Of a stretch of 64,000 nucleotides of DNA, positions 17,435 through 27,390 are shown one piece after another (the first letter of the stretch is position 1; the number at the start of each line of letters is the position of its first letter). The position numbers and the translations under genes are program-made. Under the pieces are notes generated by a model, which saw nothing but the letters and a program-made list of their open reading frames with translations, was not told where the DNA came from and made no database searches. The stretch is from contig NZ_JABBGG010000007.1 of the NCBI RefSeq assembly GCF_012927275.1, positions 1 through 64,000 on the forward strand, given 5' to 3'. Origin of the DNA: Massilia polaris (GTDB lineage: Bacteria > Pseudomonadota > Gammaproteobacteria > Burkholderiales > Burkholderiaceae_D).

Positions 17435-18430
17435 ATGCCTCGTCGTTGCCTCGCCGTTCTCATCCGCACCGCAGCATTCCTTGCCCTCGGCGGGCTGCTT
17501 GCCAGCGCCCACGCGGTGGAACTCGGCGAGGTGGCCGTGCGCTCCCACATCGGGCAGCCGCTGGTGGCGGACATCGAACTGACCGGCTTCGCGGCGGACG
17601 GCGGCACGGTCGACGCGCGCCTGGCGCATCCGGACGTATTCCAGGGCGCGAACATCGGCATGCACCCGGTGCTGCCGAGCGTGCGCATGTCGGTGATGCG
17701 GCGCGATGGCCGCCAGTTCCTCCACATCACCTCGATCGCGCCGGTCCAGACGCAATACGTGCACCTGTTCCTCGACCTGGGTGAAGGCGGGCGCCGCAAC
17801 GTGCGCGCGGCCAGCCTGCCGCTGACGCCTGATCCGCGGCCAGCGCCTCCGCCACCTGCACCGACGCCAGCTGCGCCTGTTCCAATTCCGCTCGCGGCCG
17901 CTGCTGTACCGAAACCGGTTGCGCCAGCGCCGAAGCCCGCTGCCGCTGTGGTGAGAGCGGTTGCCGCCGCCTGCCCGACACCCCGTTACAGCGACGAAGA
18001 AATCCTGTCCTGCGCCACGCGCGACTACAAGAACGCGATGCTGTCGGCCCAGATCGTCGAACTGGAAGAGAAGGTCAAGGCGCTGCAGGCGGCGCTTGAC
18101 GTTCCCGCGCCCGCTGCGCCGGTCGCCCTGCCTGCCATCAAGCCGGCCAAGGCCGCGCCGCCGCCGATCCGTACCGCGCCTCGCACGAAGGCTTCGCCGG
18201 CGCCAGCGAAGGACGCGGCGTTCCCGTGGATGTGGATTGGCGTGGCATTGGCTGCCCTGGCTGCATTCGCGGTCGGCACGATCGTCGTGCTGAAACGCCG
18301 TAGCAGGGTAATGGTCGTCGCGCCGGAGCGGCCGAAGAGCAACCTGATGGGCCGTCTGAGGGATGCCCTGCACCGCGACAAGCGGCCCGGCGCGCCGGTC
18401 GAGGAAGCGCCTGAAGCTGTGGTGTCTTAA
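17435..18430 (+). CDS. FimV N-terminal-domain membrane protein
   Basis: The 331-residue protein has a signal peptide (about 1-30, ending ASAHA), then [24 protein letters not shown], the conserved start of FimV/TonB-adjacent pilus-assembly proteins. A long Pro/Ala linker is followed by [17 protein letters not shown], a short coiled coil, and one membrane segment near the C-terminus ([22 protein letters not shown]) with a basic cytoplasmic tail. FimV proteins bind peptidoglycan and organise polar type IV pili or secretion. It is much shorter than Pseudomonas FimV and lacks its TPR end. The start is uncertain because no strong ribosome-binding site is seen. Confidence 0.75.
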   Translation: MPRRCLAVLIRTAAFLALGGLLASAHAVELGEVAVRSHIGQPLVADIELTGFAADGGTVDARLAHPDVFQGANIGMHPVLPSVRMSVMRRDGRQFLHITSIAPVQTQYVHLFLDLGEGGRRNVRAASLPLTPDPRPAPPPPAPTPAAPVPIPLAAAAVPKPVAPAPKPAAAVVRAVAAACPTPRYSDEEILSCATRDYKNAMLSAQIVELEEKVKALQAALDVPAPAAPVALPAIKPAKAAPPPIRTAPRTKASPAPAKDAAFPWMWIGVALAALAAFAVGTIVVLKRRSRVMVVAPERPKSNLMGRLRDALHRDKRPGAPVEEAPEAVVS

Positions 18431-18492
18431 TTAATGTTACGAAAATGTTAAAAATACTTTGCGTGCATGGTGCACAAGCGAAAGAACTGGGC

Positions 18493-18800
18493 TATACTCG
18501 TTCCCATGGTCTTCAAGGCCAACAAAACAGGGCATGGACCTGGCGCAGCCACCACCGATAGCGTGGCGCGACAAACAGGTGATCGTTGAAGAAACGCCTG
18601 TCCTGGAAGCTGACTGCGAGGCTACGACGCCTTTCAGCCGCCGGATGCAACCGGCAACGAGGCGACACCAGGAGATACCTGGTGTTCGCTCTCCAGAATT
18701 CCTTCCTGTAGCAAATCCCTTTGTGTCTGCGCCAAGCCCCTCCCGGGGCAACTGTGCGTTTGTTTGCCGTAATAATCGGACGAGTTAAAGTCACAAGACC
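18493..18800 (+). ncRNA. Candidate structured RNA of about 290 nt
   Basis: A TATACT box at 18493-18498 precedes about 290 bases with no convincing gene. GGTCTT (18508-18513) can pair with AAGACC (18795-18800), closing the element. Inside lie consecutive stems: AGCTGA/TTCAGC enclosing AGGC/GCCT (18609-18638), GCCGG/CCGGC (18640-18655), a 12-base-per-side stem built on ACACCAGG/CCTGGTGT (18662-18689) and GCCCC/GGGGC (18736-18749). It matches no RNA class that I recognise. It lies between the FimV-like gene and a broken integrase. A 27-codon frame from 18506 is possible but unconvincing. Confidence 0.35.
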
Positions 18801-18879
18801 TCGACCGGCCGCTATCGACCCGAGGCAGACCGTCAACGTGAACAGGCGATGTGTCCCGTCTTACTAACGTTTCGCACAG

Positions 18880-19472
18880 CTATGAGGCGCACGACGTCAA
18901 AATCGTCTGTGTCTCCCTTCGCTGACTCATTACGGTCGCGGTGTACGGGGAGAGGAGGAGGGCGGTGCTTTCGCCCGGCGCCACCTGGCCCGGTAATCCA
19001 TAAGCGATACGGTAGCTCGCGAGTGACGCGAGCAGGATCGGCGTCACCGGGATGCGCCGTTCCTTCCCGCCTTTACCCGTTTCGGCGGTGACCAGGAACA
19101 CCCAGTACCGCTGTGCGGACTTTGGGTCCGACAATTGATAGAACGCACCCATCGACGCGCCTACCAGCTCACCCGGGCGCAGGCCCAGTTCGCGCAGCGC
19201 CACCAAAATAAAACAGTCGCGCCGTTTTTTTGTCGGCCGATCGCGCGATCAAAGGTGTCGCGTTCCAGCGTCTGCAGGACCAGTTGATACAGGTCGACGT
19301 CGATGGCGCGTCGTACGTTCACCTTCCGCTTGGATCCGGCGCCGTCCATCCCCATGGGGTTGATTCGGACGTATCTCATCGTGTGCCAGGCCTTGAACAT
19401 CGCGTCCACGCAGCGCACGATGTCCGACTGGCTGCCGACGGCGGGCTGCTGGCGGAAGGGTGTGTATCCGGT
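18880..19472 (-). pseudogene. Broken tyrosine recombinase (integrase) fragment
   Basis: The upstream frame gives FRQQPAVGSQSDIVRCVDAMFKAW, then VRRAIDVDLYQLVLQTLERDTFDR. After an A7 run near 19235 the protein continues in another frame as KKRRDCFILVALRELGLRPGELVG, then ETGKGGKERRIPVTPILLASL. This is a XerC/phage-integrase layout. The N-terminus is cut by an in-frame TAG at 19473. The C-terminal HxxR and Tyr catalytic region is missing. It is the only mobile-element remnant seen here and marks the left side of the decay zone. Confidence 0.75.
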
Positions 19473-19626
19473 CTACACCGAATGTTTGAGTTTCAAACGC
19501 TGCCACCCACGGTTTAGTAAACGCGATTAAACATATGCCGGATCAGCATGGTTCTCTTGCTCAACAAGCGAACTCGGCATATGTTTGCAAAACAATCAAG
19601 CGTTTGCTGCCACCGATGGAGACACC

Positions 19627-21984
19627 ATGACCAACCGTTTCGCCCGCTATGCCATCCCCTTATCTACCCTCGCTGCCATTACCAGCCTGGCCCTGCTGGC
19701 GGCCAGCGCCCTGCCTGCGCATGCCGCAGCCCCGGGCACCGCGGCCGCCGCGGTAAACGTCTTCATCGGCACCGGCGGCGACGGCCATACCTTTCCGGGC
19801 GCCAGCCGGCCCTTTGGCATGGTGCAGCCCGGCCCCGACAGCCAGGTGCGCCACTTCCGCCAGAGCTACCCATGGGCCGCTGGCTACCGCCACGAAGACA
19901 ATTCGATCCTGGGCTTCTCGCACACCCATTTCTCGGGCAGCGGCCATTCGGACCTGGGCGACGTGCTGCTGATGCCCTACAGCGGCGCCACCAAACTGGA
20001 ACCCGGCTATCCCGAGCGGCCCCACTCCGGCTACCGCTCGCGCTTCTCGCACGACGAGGAAAAGGCCGAACCTGGCTACTACGCGGTGCGCCTGAAGGAC
20101 AATGAGGTCGACGTCGAGCTGACCGCCAGCGACCGCGTGGCCATGCACCGCTACCGCTTTCACAAGAACGCGCCGGCCAAGGTGATCCTCGACCTGCGCA
20201 GCAGCATCTACGACTATGCCGGCAAGAACCTGTGGTCGCGCCTGCGCGTGCGCGACGCCACCACGCTGACCGGCATGCGCGAGACGCGCGGTTGGGCGCC
20301 GGGCCGCCAGCTGTATTTCGCAGTGCGCTTCTCGCGCCCGATGAGCGCGCGCCAGCTGCACAACCGCGAGGAAGCCATTGAGTACCGCGGCTTCACCCCG
20401 CCCGGCAAGACCCCGGCCGACAAGGTGGTAGTCGAGGGCAAGGCCCTGATGGCGGCGCTGGAATTCGGCGTTCCCACCGATGGGACCCTGCTGGTGAAAG
20501 TCGCCATTTCGCCGGTCAGCGAAGACAATGCCATGGGCAACCTCGACGAGATGCCCGGCTGGGACTTCGAGGCCGAACGCGCTGCCGCCTCGGCCGCCTG
20601 GAATGAGGCCCTGTCGGTGGCGCAGGTGCAGGCGCCCGAACCGATGCGCACCATGTTCTACACCGCCCTGTACCACAGCATGCTGGCGCCGTCGCTGTTC
20701 ATGGACCGCGACGGCAGCTACCGCGGGCCGGACAACGCGGTGCACCAAGCCAAGGGCTTCCGTTACCACTCCACCTTCTCGCTGTGGGACACCTACCGCG
20801 CCCTGCACCCGCTGCTCACGCTGCTGGCGCCGGAGCGCCGCAACGCCGACTTCGTCAATTCGCTGATCGCCTCGCGTGAGCACAGCCCCCACGGGATTTT
20901 GCCGGTGTGGCAGTTCCACGGCCAGGAAACCTGGTGCATGATCGGCTACCACGCGGTGCCGGTGATCGCCGACGCCTACATGAAGGGCATCCGCGGCTTC
21001 GACGCGAACAAGGCGCTAACCGCCATGACCGCCAGCGCAGAATACGGCCCCTACGGCGGCCTCGAACACTACATGAAGCTGGGCTACGTGCCGATCGACC
21101 GCGAGCCCGAGGCAGCATCGAAAACCGTCGAATACGCTTTCGACGACTGGACCATCGCCCGCATGGCCGAGAAGATGGGCAAGAAGGATGTCGCCGCCAC
21201 CTACTACAAGCGCGCACAGAACTACCGCAACGTGTTCGACCGCGAAACCGGCTTCATTCGCGCACGCAAGTCCAGCGGCGAATTCCGCACGCCCTTCGAT
21301 CCGGCCCAGTCGAACTTCGGCAGCGACTACACCGAGGGCAGTGCCTGGCAGTATTCCTGGTACATGCCGCACGACAATGCCGGCCTGATCTCGATGCTGG
21401 GCGGCGACGCGGCGCTGGCCGCCAAACTCGACCAGGTGTTCGACGCCAAGATCGACGAGAAAGTCTACGCCCACATGGAAGACATTTCGGGCCTGATCGG
21501 CCACTATGCCCACGGCAACGAGCCGTCGCATCACGTCGCCTACCTGTACGGCTTTGCCGGCGCGCCGTGGCGCACGCAGGAGCGCCTGGCCAACATCATG
21601 GCGACCCAGTACAGCAACCGCCCGGACGGACTGTCGGGCAACGACGACCTGGGCCAGATGTCGGCCTGGTTCGCCTTCACCGCGCTCGGCTTCTATCCGG
21701 TGGCGCCCGGCAGCAACGAATACGTGATCGGCCGTCCCTTCCTCGACAAGGCGGTGCTGAACCTGCCGAGCGGCAAGCGCTTCACCGTGCGCGCCGAGCA
21801 GTTGAGCGAGGCCAACCGCTACGTCGGCGGCGTGACCCTCAACGGCAAACCGCTCGCCCGCACCTTCCTGCGCCATGACGACATCACCTCCGGTGGCGAG
21901 CTGGTATTCACGATGCAGGCAAGCCCCAACAAGGACTGGGGCAAGGAACGCAGCGCCCGTCCGTACACCCAGACCAACTATTAA
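19627..21984 (+). CDS. Glycoside hydrolase family 92 alpha-mannosidase
   Basis: The start at 19627 (MTNRFARYA) follows GGAG and gives a signal peptide ending LPAHAAAPG. The 785-residue enzyme has the GH92 N-terminal beta-sandwich (VNVFIGTGGDGHTFPGASRP) and a long (alpha/alpha)6 catalytic domain. Key motifs are HGNEPSHHVAYLY, with the catalytic acid region, and GNDDLGQMSAWFAF, with the paired Asp acting as base. GH92 enzymes are Ca-dependent exo-alpha-mannosidases, mostly alpha-1,2 or alpha-1,3, and here would be periplasmic or secreted. A second GH92 gene follows after 4 bases but is broken. Confidence 0.9.
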   Translation: MTNRFARYAIPLSTLAAITSLALLAASALPAHAAAPGTAAAAVNVFIGTGGDGHTFPGASRPFGMVQPGPDSQVRHFRQSYPWAAGYRHEDNSILGFSHTHFSGSGHSDLGDVLLMPYSGATKLEPGYPERPHSGYRSRFSHDEEKAEPGYYAVRLKDNEVDVELTASDRVAMHRYRFHKNAPAKVILDLRSSIYDYAGKNLWSRLRVRDATTLTGMRETRGWAPGRQLYFAVRFSRPMSARQLHNREEAIEYRGFTPPGKTPADKVVVEGKALMAALEFGVPTDGTLLVKVAISPVSEDNAMGNLDEMPGWDFEAERAAASAAWNEALSVAQVQAPEPMRTMFYTALYHSMLAPSLFMDRDGSYRGPDNAVHQAKGFRYHSTFSLWDTYRALHPLLTLLAPERRNADFVNSLIASREHSPHGILPVWQFHGQETWCMIGYHAVPVIADAYMKGIRGFDANKALTAMTASAEYGPYGGLEHYMKLGYVPIDREPEAASKTVEYAFDDWTIARMAEKMGKKDVAATYYKRAQNYRNVFDRETGFIRARKSSGEFRTPFDPAQSNFGSDYTEGSAWQYSWYMPHDNAGLISMLGGDAALAAKLDQVFDAKIDEKVYAHMEDISGLIGHYAHGNEPSHHVAYLYGFAGAPWRTQERLANIMATQYSNRPDGLSGNDDLGQMSAWFAFTALGFYPVAPGSNEYVIGRPFLDKAVLNLPSGKRFTVRAEQLSEANRYVGGVTLNGKPLARTFLRHDDITSGGELVFTMQASPNKDWGKERSARPYTQTNY

Positions 21985-21988
21985 TGCC

Positions 21989-22599
21989 ATGATCATCGTT
22001 CGCCACACTGCCACCGCCCTGCTCCTGGCCAGCACCGCCAGCCTCCCCGTCCACGCCCAGGTCGTGGACAAGGTGCCCGACCCGGTCAAATGGGTCAATC
22101 CGCTGATGGGCACGGCGAGCAAGCCCGAGCTCTCGAACGGCAACACCTACCCGGCCATCGCGCTTCCTTGGGGCATGAATTTCTGGACGCCCCAGACCGG
22201 CAAAATGGGCAACGGCTGGGCCTATGCCTACGACGCCGACCAGATCCGCGGCTTCAAGCAGACCACCAACCCTCGCCCTGGATGAACGACTACGGCCAGG
22301 TCGCCATCATGCCGGTGACCCGGTCCAGGCGCTTCACCCAGGACGCGCGCGCCAGCTGGTTCTCGCACAAGGCCGAGGTCTCCAAACCGTATTACTACAG
22401 CGTGTATCGCGCCGACGCCGACGTCACCACCGAGATCGCGCCGACCGAGCGCGCGGCGCAGTTCCGCTTCACCGTCCCCAAGCCCGACGCCAGCTACGTC
22501 GTGGTCGACGCCTTCGACAAGGGCTCGTACGTGAAGATCCTGCCGGGCCAGCGCCGGGTGATGGGCTACAGCACCCGCCATAGTGAAAACAACGGATAG
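21989..22599 (+). pseudogene. Truncated, frameshifted second GH92 mannosidase
   Basis: An ATG 4 bases after the first GH92 opens a signal peptide (ends SLPVHAQ) and the GH92 start WVNPLMGTASKPELSNGNTYP. Near 22265 the frame breaks: QTTNPRPG then stop, while the next frame continues with the expected SPWMNDYGQVAIMPVT. One base missing from ACCCACC would explain it. The second part ends at SYVVVDAFDKGSYVKILPGQRRVMGYSTRHSENN at a TAG. About 550 residues, including the whole catalytic barrel, are absent. Confidence 0.85.
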
Positions 22600-22893
22600 G
22601 CTGACGCTCGATCGGACTGATCAGGAGACGAGCCCAGGCTTCGACCGAGCGACGAACAGGATCAACGTAAGCGACACTCGCCAGCATCGGATAGTGGTCG
22701 CACCTTTAAATGACTTCACCTCGTTGCGACTCATTGTTGCGTTAGCCGCACCATTACCTCGGGCGGCGCACCGACGGCACTCAGCCAATGTGGAACTGTA
22801 TTCATGGTTGATAACCTCTACTGGCTGACGCCTTTCGGGTAATGGGCTACGTCCGCAGCCGATAGCAGACATCGTGCCGAAGCGCTCAAACCC
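22600..22893. other. Stretch without a recognisable gene after the GH92 remnant
   Basis: About 290 bases follow the point where GH92 homology ends. Short frames exist on both strands but none has a credible start, ribosome-binding site or family match. The abrupt loss of homology at about 22585 suggests a deletion or insertion boundary. No terminal inverted repeats of an insertion sequence were found. Confidence 0.5.
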
Positions 22894-22921
22894 AAAAACA
22901 AAAAGCGCCCGCAGGCGCTTT
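22894..22921 (-). terminator. Rho-independent terminator of fliT
   Basis: On the minus strand AAAGCGCC-TGCG-GGCGCTTT is followed by TTGTTTTTG, an intrinsic terminator. It lies 22 bases beyond the fliT-like stop. Confidence 0.85.
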
Positions 22922-22943
22922 CGATGTGTCGGTCGGGCAGGGC

Positions 22944-23222
22944 TTAGTGAGCTGCGTGCATTACGTCCGACAATTGCCAAGGTTGGGTAACTTCGCGGAT
23001 GGCGCGGTCGTTGGCCATGATCTGCTTGATCAGCTCGATCTTGCGCAGGCGGGCAGCGCCTGCCAGTGCCGGCACGCCGGTGTCCACGCCAGCCGCTTGT
23101 GCTGCACACGCGTTTTCCATCGCAGCCAGGCCATTCCAGTCGCCGGTTTTTGCGGCGCCTGCCATCTTGGCAGTCAGGCCAGCAATATTTTCGTACATCG
23201 AGAGGACTTCGTTGGAGGTCAT
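22944..23222 (-). CDS. fliT: FliT-like flagellar protein
   Basis: The 92-residue helical protein (MTSNEVLSMYENIAGLTAKMAGAAKTGDWNGL, then LRKIELIKQIMANDRAIREVTQPW) matches short FliT chaperones that hold the filament cap protein FliD and can modulate FlhDC. The conserved C-terminal NDRAIREVTQPWL segment is present. No other flagellar gene is in the window, so it is an isolated copy. CCAGGTGTCACATG precedes the start as a modest ribosome-binding site. Confidence 0.75.
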   Translation of the reverse strand: MTSNEVLSMYENIAGLTAKMAGAAKTGDWNGLAAMENACAAQAAGVDTGVPALAGAARLRKIELIKQIMANDRAIREVTQPWQLSDVMHAAH

Positions 23223-23331
23223 GTGACACCTGGCCGAGAGTTAGCGGATTACCGCGTGTCCCTCTATATCGGTGCCCGTTTAGGAAACTTTAGGGTTTAT
23301 TTGGAAGTTTTTGAAAATAATTTCGATGTTG

Positions 23332-24158
23332 CTAATTGATTAATTCGTCCAGGCCGGCGCTGAGTTTGGACAATTGGGGGCATTTCCTCCAGCAGCAGCC
23401 CAGGCTCGAGCCCGAACATTGAAGCGGCTGCCGACGGCGCTTCGCCGGCAATGTCGTCCGGCGCTTCGCGCTTCATCGAGCTGGGCGCGCCATGCGGCAA
23501 GGTGCACGATGGCGGCGAGCCGGTCAGGGGGTGACGGAACCAGCGGAGTGGGCATCGCGCGGATCGTGCGTGTAAATACTGCCGGGAACTTCCAGCGTTG
23601 CGCGAGGTCAGCGCCGGCGTCGTAGAAACTGAAGCCGAACGACGCCATTTCCTGCTGCATCCGGCCCGGGTCGTAAGGGCTCACCACCTCATCGAGCTTC
23701 CGGGCTTCCACCGGCATGCCGGCATGAATGATCACCAGTCCGATCGCATGCATCAGGCCGATCGTGAAGGCCAGGTCGGTGTCGTCGCCGGTTTTCTTCG
23801 CGATCCATCGCGCCGCAACCGCGGTGTTCAGGCTGTAGCGCCAGAAGCGCTGCAGGTCGAGTCCGGGTGCGCTCTTGAATCCATTGACCAGCCCGCTGCT
23901 GATGACGAGGGTGCGTACCGTCACGAATCCGAGCATGCGCACCGCGTCATCCACCGTGGCCACGCTGCGCGATACGTTGTAGTAGGCGGAGTTGGCCAGG
24001 CGCAGCAGCTTTGCGCTCAGCACGGGATTGGCCGACAGGGTCCGCGTGATCTGCGCGACCGTCACGTCCGGGTTTTCGAAACTGTGGATCAGGTCTGCCA
24101 GCACCTTCGGCGCGGTCGGCAGGGCCTTGGGATTGTGCAGCAGTTCGTCCAGTGTCAT
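23332..24158 (-). pseudogene. HDOD-domain protein with two C-terminal frameshifts
   Basis: The first 220 residues are a clean HDOD domain: LPTAPKVLADLIHSFENPDVTVAQ, LLRLANSAYY, DDAVRMLGF, LMHAIGLVIIH. HDOD proteins are signalling scaffolds without hydrolase residues. Near 23490 the homologous reading moves to a second frame (KREAPDDIAGEAPSAAASMFGLEPGLLLEEM). Near 23390, at a C5 run, it moves to a third (PQLSKLSAGLDELIN then TAG at 23332). Two extra single bases, each in a C run, would explain both shifts. Either a recent pseudogene or two base-calling errors; uncorrected, it makes 272 residues with a nonsense tail. Confidence 0.7.
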
Positions 24159-24385
24159 TACAGCTGTCTCCTCGGTTGCGCGGTCACGACACCCCGACTA
24201 TATGGCGATTCTTCGCGCAGCGGTACAGGCGCCGGCACAGCCGGGGCATTCCGCGATTTGTGCAGTCTGGCGCTGGATTTTGCATCCTGTCGCAATTGCA
24301 CGCTGCGCCGTCGCCCGTTCGAATACAGTGCATGCTGGGGCGTTGCGGCATGTTGCGCGCCCACCTACAATAATAGAGAGACGAG

Positions 24386-27013
24386 ATGAGACATCCACAA
24401 TTGAAACAGTTGGCGCTGGCCGCCGCACTTGCGTTCGCCACGCTTTCCTCGCAGGCGGAAGCGCCGTATTCCTTCGCTGCCACGCCCGGCAAGCTTCCCA
24501 AGAACGTCGTGCCGGTGCTGTACACCGCGCACCTCGTACCTAATTTGACCGACAACACCTTCGCCGGTTCGCAGACTGTCGACATCGATGTATTGACGCC
24601 GACGTCGCGCATCATGCTCAATGCCGCCAACATCGAGATCGATGGCGCCAGTTTGTCGGGCACCGGGTTCCGTGAGCTCGCGCTGCGTCCGCAGCTGGAC
24701 AAAAAGGAAGAAACCGTCACCTTCGACGTCGGCCGGCAACTGGCTCCGGGCCGCTACCAGCTGGCGCTGAAGTTTCGCGGAGAGATCAACCGCGAAGCGC
24801 GCGGCATGTTCCACATGGATTACAAGGCGGGCAGTGTCGCCAAGAAGATGTTCGCCACCACGATGGAGCCGACCGACGCGCGCCGCATGCTGCCCACCTG
24901 GGACGAGCCGGCCTTCCGCGCCAGTTTCAAGCTGACGGTCGACGTGCCGGCCAGCTTCAAAGCTTACTCCAACACCGCGGTCGAAAAACAGGAAGCGCTC
25001 CCCGACGGCATGCAGCGCATCCGCTTCGGCGCGACGCCGAAGATGCCGAGTTACCTGGTGGTGCTGGTTGCGGGCGAGCTGGAACGCAGCAGCGACCGGC
25101 ATAACGGCGTCGACATCGGCGTCGTCACCACCGAAGGCAAGAAGGAATCCGGCGCGTTCGCACTCGAATCGACCAAGCGCCTGCTGGGCTACTTCAATAA
25201 CTACTTCGGCCAGCCATACCCGCTCGCCAAGCTTGACCAGATCGCGATCCCGGGCGGCTTCAACGGCGCGATGGAAAACTGGGGCGGTATCGTCTACAAC
25301 GAAGCGACCCTGCTGTACGACCCGAAGAAAAGCCCGGACCATGTGCGCCAGGGCTCGTTCGAAATCAACGCCCACGAAGTGGCGCACCAGTGGTTCGGCA
25401 ACCTGGTGACGATGGCGTGGTGGGACAACCTGTGGCTCAACGAAGGCTTCGCCTCGTGGATGGCGACCAAGGCCACCGACCATTTCTATCCGGACTGGCG
25501 CCCCTACCTGTCCAGCATGGCCGAACGCGATTACGTGATGGAGCTGGACGCGCGCAAGACCACGCATCCGATCCAGACCCCGGTGCTGAACGAGTCGCAG
25601 GCGGCCGACGCCTTCGATGCGATCACCTACACCAAGGGCCAGGCTTTCCTGCGCATGCTTGAAGCCTACCTGGGCGAGAGCGACTTCCGCAAAGGGATCC
25701 GCAGCTACATGGAGAAGCACCAGTACTCGAACACCACCACCGCCGACCTGTGGAGCGCGCTGGAAAAGGCGTCCGGCAAACCGGTCGAGAAGCTGGCCTC
25801 CGACTGGACCACGCAGCCGGGCTTCCCGGTGCTGAAGGTCGAGCAAAGCTGCGAGGGCGGCAAGCGCAAGGTCACCTTGTCGCAGCAGCAGTTCCGCCTC
25901 GACGAACCCGCCACGGAACAACGCCTGTGGAACGTGCCGGTGCAAGTGGGGACTGTCGGCGGCAAGGCCTACTACACGCTGCTGGCCGGCCCGAGCACGA
26001 CGATCACCCAGTCCGGCTGCGACGCGGCGCTGGTGGTCGATCCGCACAGCGTCGGCTACTTCCGCGTCCAGTACGACACCGCGTCGTTCGATGCGCTGTC
26101 CCGCCAGGCCGCGCGCCTGCCTGACACCACGCGCTTCAAGCTGCTGTCGGACACCTGGAGCATGGTGCAGGCAGGCCGGCTTGACCTCGGCAGCTACCTG
26201 AAACTGGTATCGGGCTATGGCGAGGAGCCGCGCCTGGCAGTGTGGGCGACGATTCTTAGCAACTTCGGGACATTGGACCGCATGGCGCAAGGCGAGCCGG
26301 AACAAAAGCTGATCCGCCGCTACCTCGTCCAGGTCGTCAAGCCGCGCTTCAGCAAGCTCGGATGGGACGAACGGCCAGCCGACACGATCGAAGACAAGCA
26401 GATGCGCGCGATGATGGCCGCGTCGCTGGCGCGTGCCGGCGACCTTGACGCGATCGCGCAGGCACGCGCGCGCTTCGCCAGCTTCCAGGCCGACCCGTCC
26501 AGCGTCAGCCCGGCGATGATCGACTTCACGCTCAGCGTGACGGGCCGCTATGCCGACGCGGCCACCTACGAGGCCTTGTCGAACAAGGCGATGACGGCGC
26601 AAACTGGCGAAGAGCGTAACCGCTACGGCCGCGCGCTGACCAACGTCCTCGATCCGGCGCTGTCTGCGCGCACGCTGGAAAAAGCCCTGTCGCCCGACCT
26701 GCCGCCGCAGCTGACCACCCGGATCGTTCCGGATGTCGCGCGCAGCGAGCATATCGACCAGGCCTGGGCGTTCGCCGTGAAGAACCGTGACGCGCTGATG
26801 AAAAACCAGGACGCCATCGGGCGCAACCGCGCATTCCCGAGCATCGTCGGTTCTTCGGCCGATGCACGCCATGCCGACCAGCTCGAAGCCTACGTCAAGG
26901 CCAACTTTGGCGAGGACGCGCAAGCGGAAGCGCAACGCGTAGCCAACGCGATCCGCACGCGCGCCGCGCAAAAAGCGATGCTGCTGCCGCAGGTACGCGC
27001 CGCCCTCAACTGA
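24386..27013 (+). CDS. M1-family aminopeptidase, exported
   Basis: The 875-residue protein has a signal peptide (about 1-25, ending SSQAEA). The substrate-anchoring GAMEN is at 294-298 and the zinc site HEVAH at 330-334, with the second Glu in LNEGFASW about 18 residues later. An ERAP1-like C-terminal domain follows. M1 enzymes remove N-terminal residues from peptides; export suggests periplasmic or extracellular peptide use. It lies next to two broken metallopeptidase genes, so this was once a peptidase cluster. Confidence 0.93.
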   Translation: MRHPQLKQLALAAALAFATLSSQAEAPYSFAATPGKLPKNVVPVLYTAHLVPNLTDNTFAGSQTVDIDVLTPTSRIMLNAANIEIDGASLSGTGFRELALRPQLDKKEETVTFDVGRQLAPGRYQLALKFRGEINREARGMFHMDYKAGSVAKKMFATTMEPTDARRMLPTWDEPAFRASFKLTVDVPASFKAYSNTAVEKQEALPDGMQRIRFGATPKMPSYLVVLVAGELERSSDRHNGVDIGVVTTEGKKESGAFALESTKRLLGYFNNYFGQPYPLAKLDQIAIPGGFNGAMENWGGIVYNEATLLYDPKKSPDHVRQGSFEINAHEVAHQWFGNLVTMAWWDNLWLNEGFASWMATKATDHFYPDWRPYLSSMAERDYVMELDARKTTHPIQTPVLNESQAADAFDAITYTKGQAFLRMLEAYLGESDFRKGIRSYMEKHQYSNTTTADLWSALEKASGKPVEKLASDWTTQPGFPVLKVEQSCEGGKRKVTLSQQQFRLDEPATEQRLWNVPVQVGTVGGKAYYTLLAGPSTTITQSGCDAALVVDPHSVGYFRVQYDTASFDALSRQAARLPDTTRFKLLSDTWSMVQAGRLDLGSYLKLVSGYGEEPRLAVWATILSNFGTLDRMAQGEPEQKLIRRYLVQVVKPRFSKLGWDERPADTIEDKQMRAMMAASLARAGDLDAIAQARARFASFQADPSSVSPAMIDFTLSVTGRYADAATYEALSNKAMTAQTGEERNRYGRALTNVLDPALSARTLEKALSPDLPPQLTTRIVPDVARSEHIDQAWAFAVKNRDALMKNQDAIGRNRAFPSIVGSSADARHADQLEAYVKANFGEDAQAEAQRVANAIRTRAAQKAMLLPQVRAALN

Positions 27014-27032
27014 CAACATCAAAAGGAAAACC

Positions 27033-27382
27033 GTGAAAACAAGCTGGAGACCTGCCCGTACCGCCATCGCGATGGCCTTGTGCGCCACCTTCGCGATCGG
27101 TACCGCCCAAGCGCAAACGCCCGCCGCCCAACCCGCGCCAACGGCCTCGATGACCGTTATGCCGGGCGACGACTTCTTCGCATACGCGAACGCCGACTGG
27201 CTGGCGAAGACCGAGATCCCCGCCGACCGCAGCGGCTGGGGCGCCGGCGCCGCGCTGGCCGAAGAGACCAATGACCGCATCCGCAAGATGATCGAAGCGA
27301 TCGCCGCGGACACAAGGCATTCGACGTGAAGCCGGGGCAGAAGCTGTACCTGTCGCCTGAGGAGCGCGTGCGCGTCTGGTAA
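27033..27382 (+). pseudogene. M13 (neprilysin/PepO) metallopeptidase with internal deletion
   Basis: The start encodes a signal peptide (ends AQAQTPA) and the M13 N-terminus MTVMPGDDFFAYANADWLAK. At about 27312 it jumps, out of frame, to the extreme C-terminus of the family: KAFDVKPGQKLYLSPEERVRVW and TAA at 27380. About 600 residues in between, including HExxH and ExxxD, are gone. The direct frame ends in ADTRHST. AAAAGGAAAACC precedes the ATG, so a 98-residue exported stub could still be made. Confidence 0.85.
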
Positions 27383-27390
27383 CCTGAGCC

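Noticed and set aside
18459-18788. Short frames on both strands in the gap before the integrase remnant
   Set aside because: They lack ribosome-binding sites and family features, and the region is better explained by its stem-loops.
18880-19472. Possible prophage or integrative element
   Set aside because: Only one broken integrase fragment is present. There are no structural, replication or conjugation genes and no flanking direct repeats that I could find.
22621-23229. A 202-codon minus-strand frame through the fliT gene and the gap
   Set aside because: It overlaps fliT in another frame and is low-complexity; fliT has clear family motifs and its own terminator.
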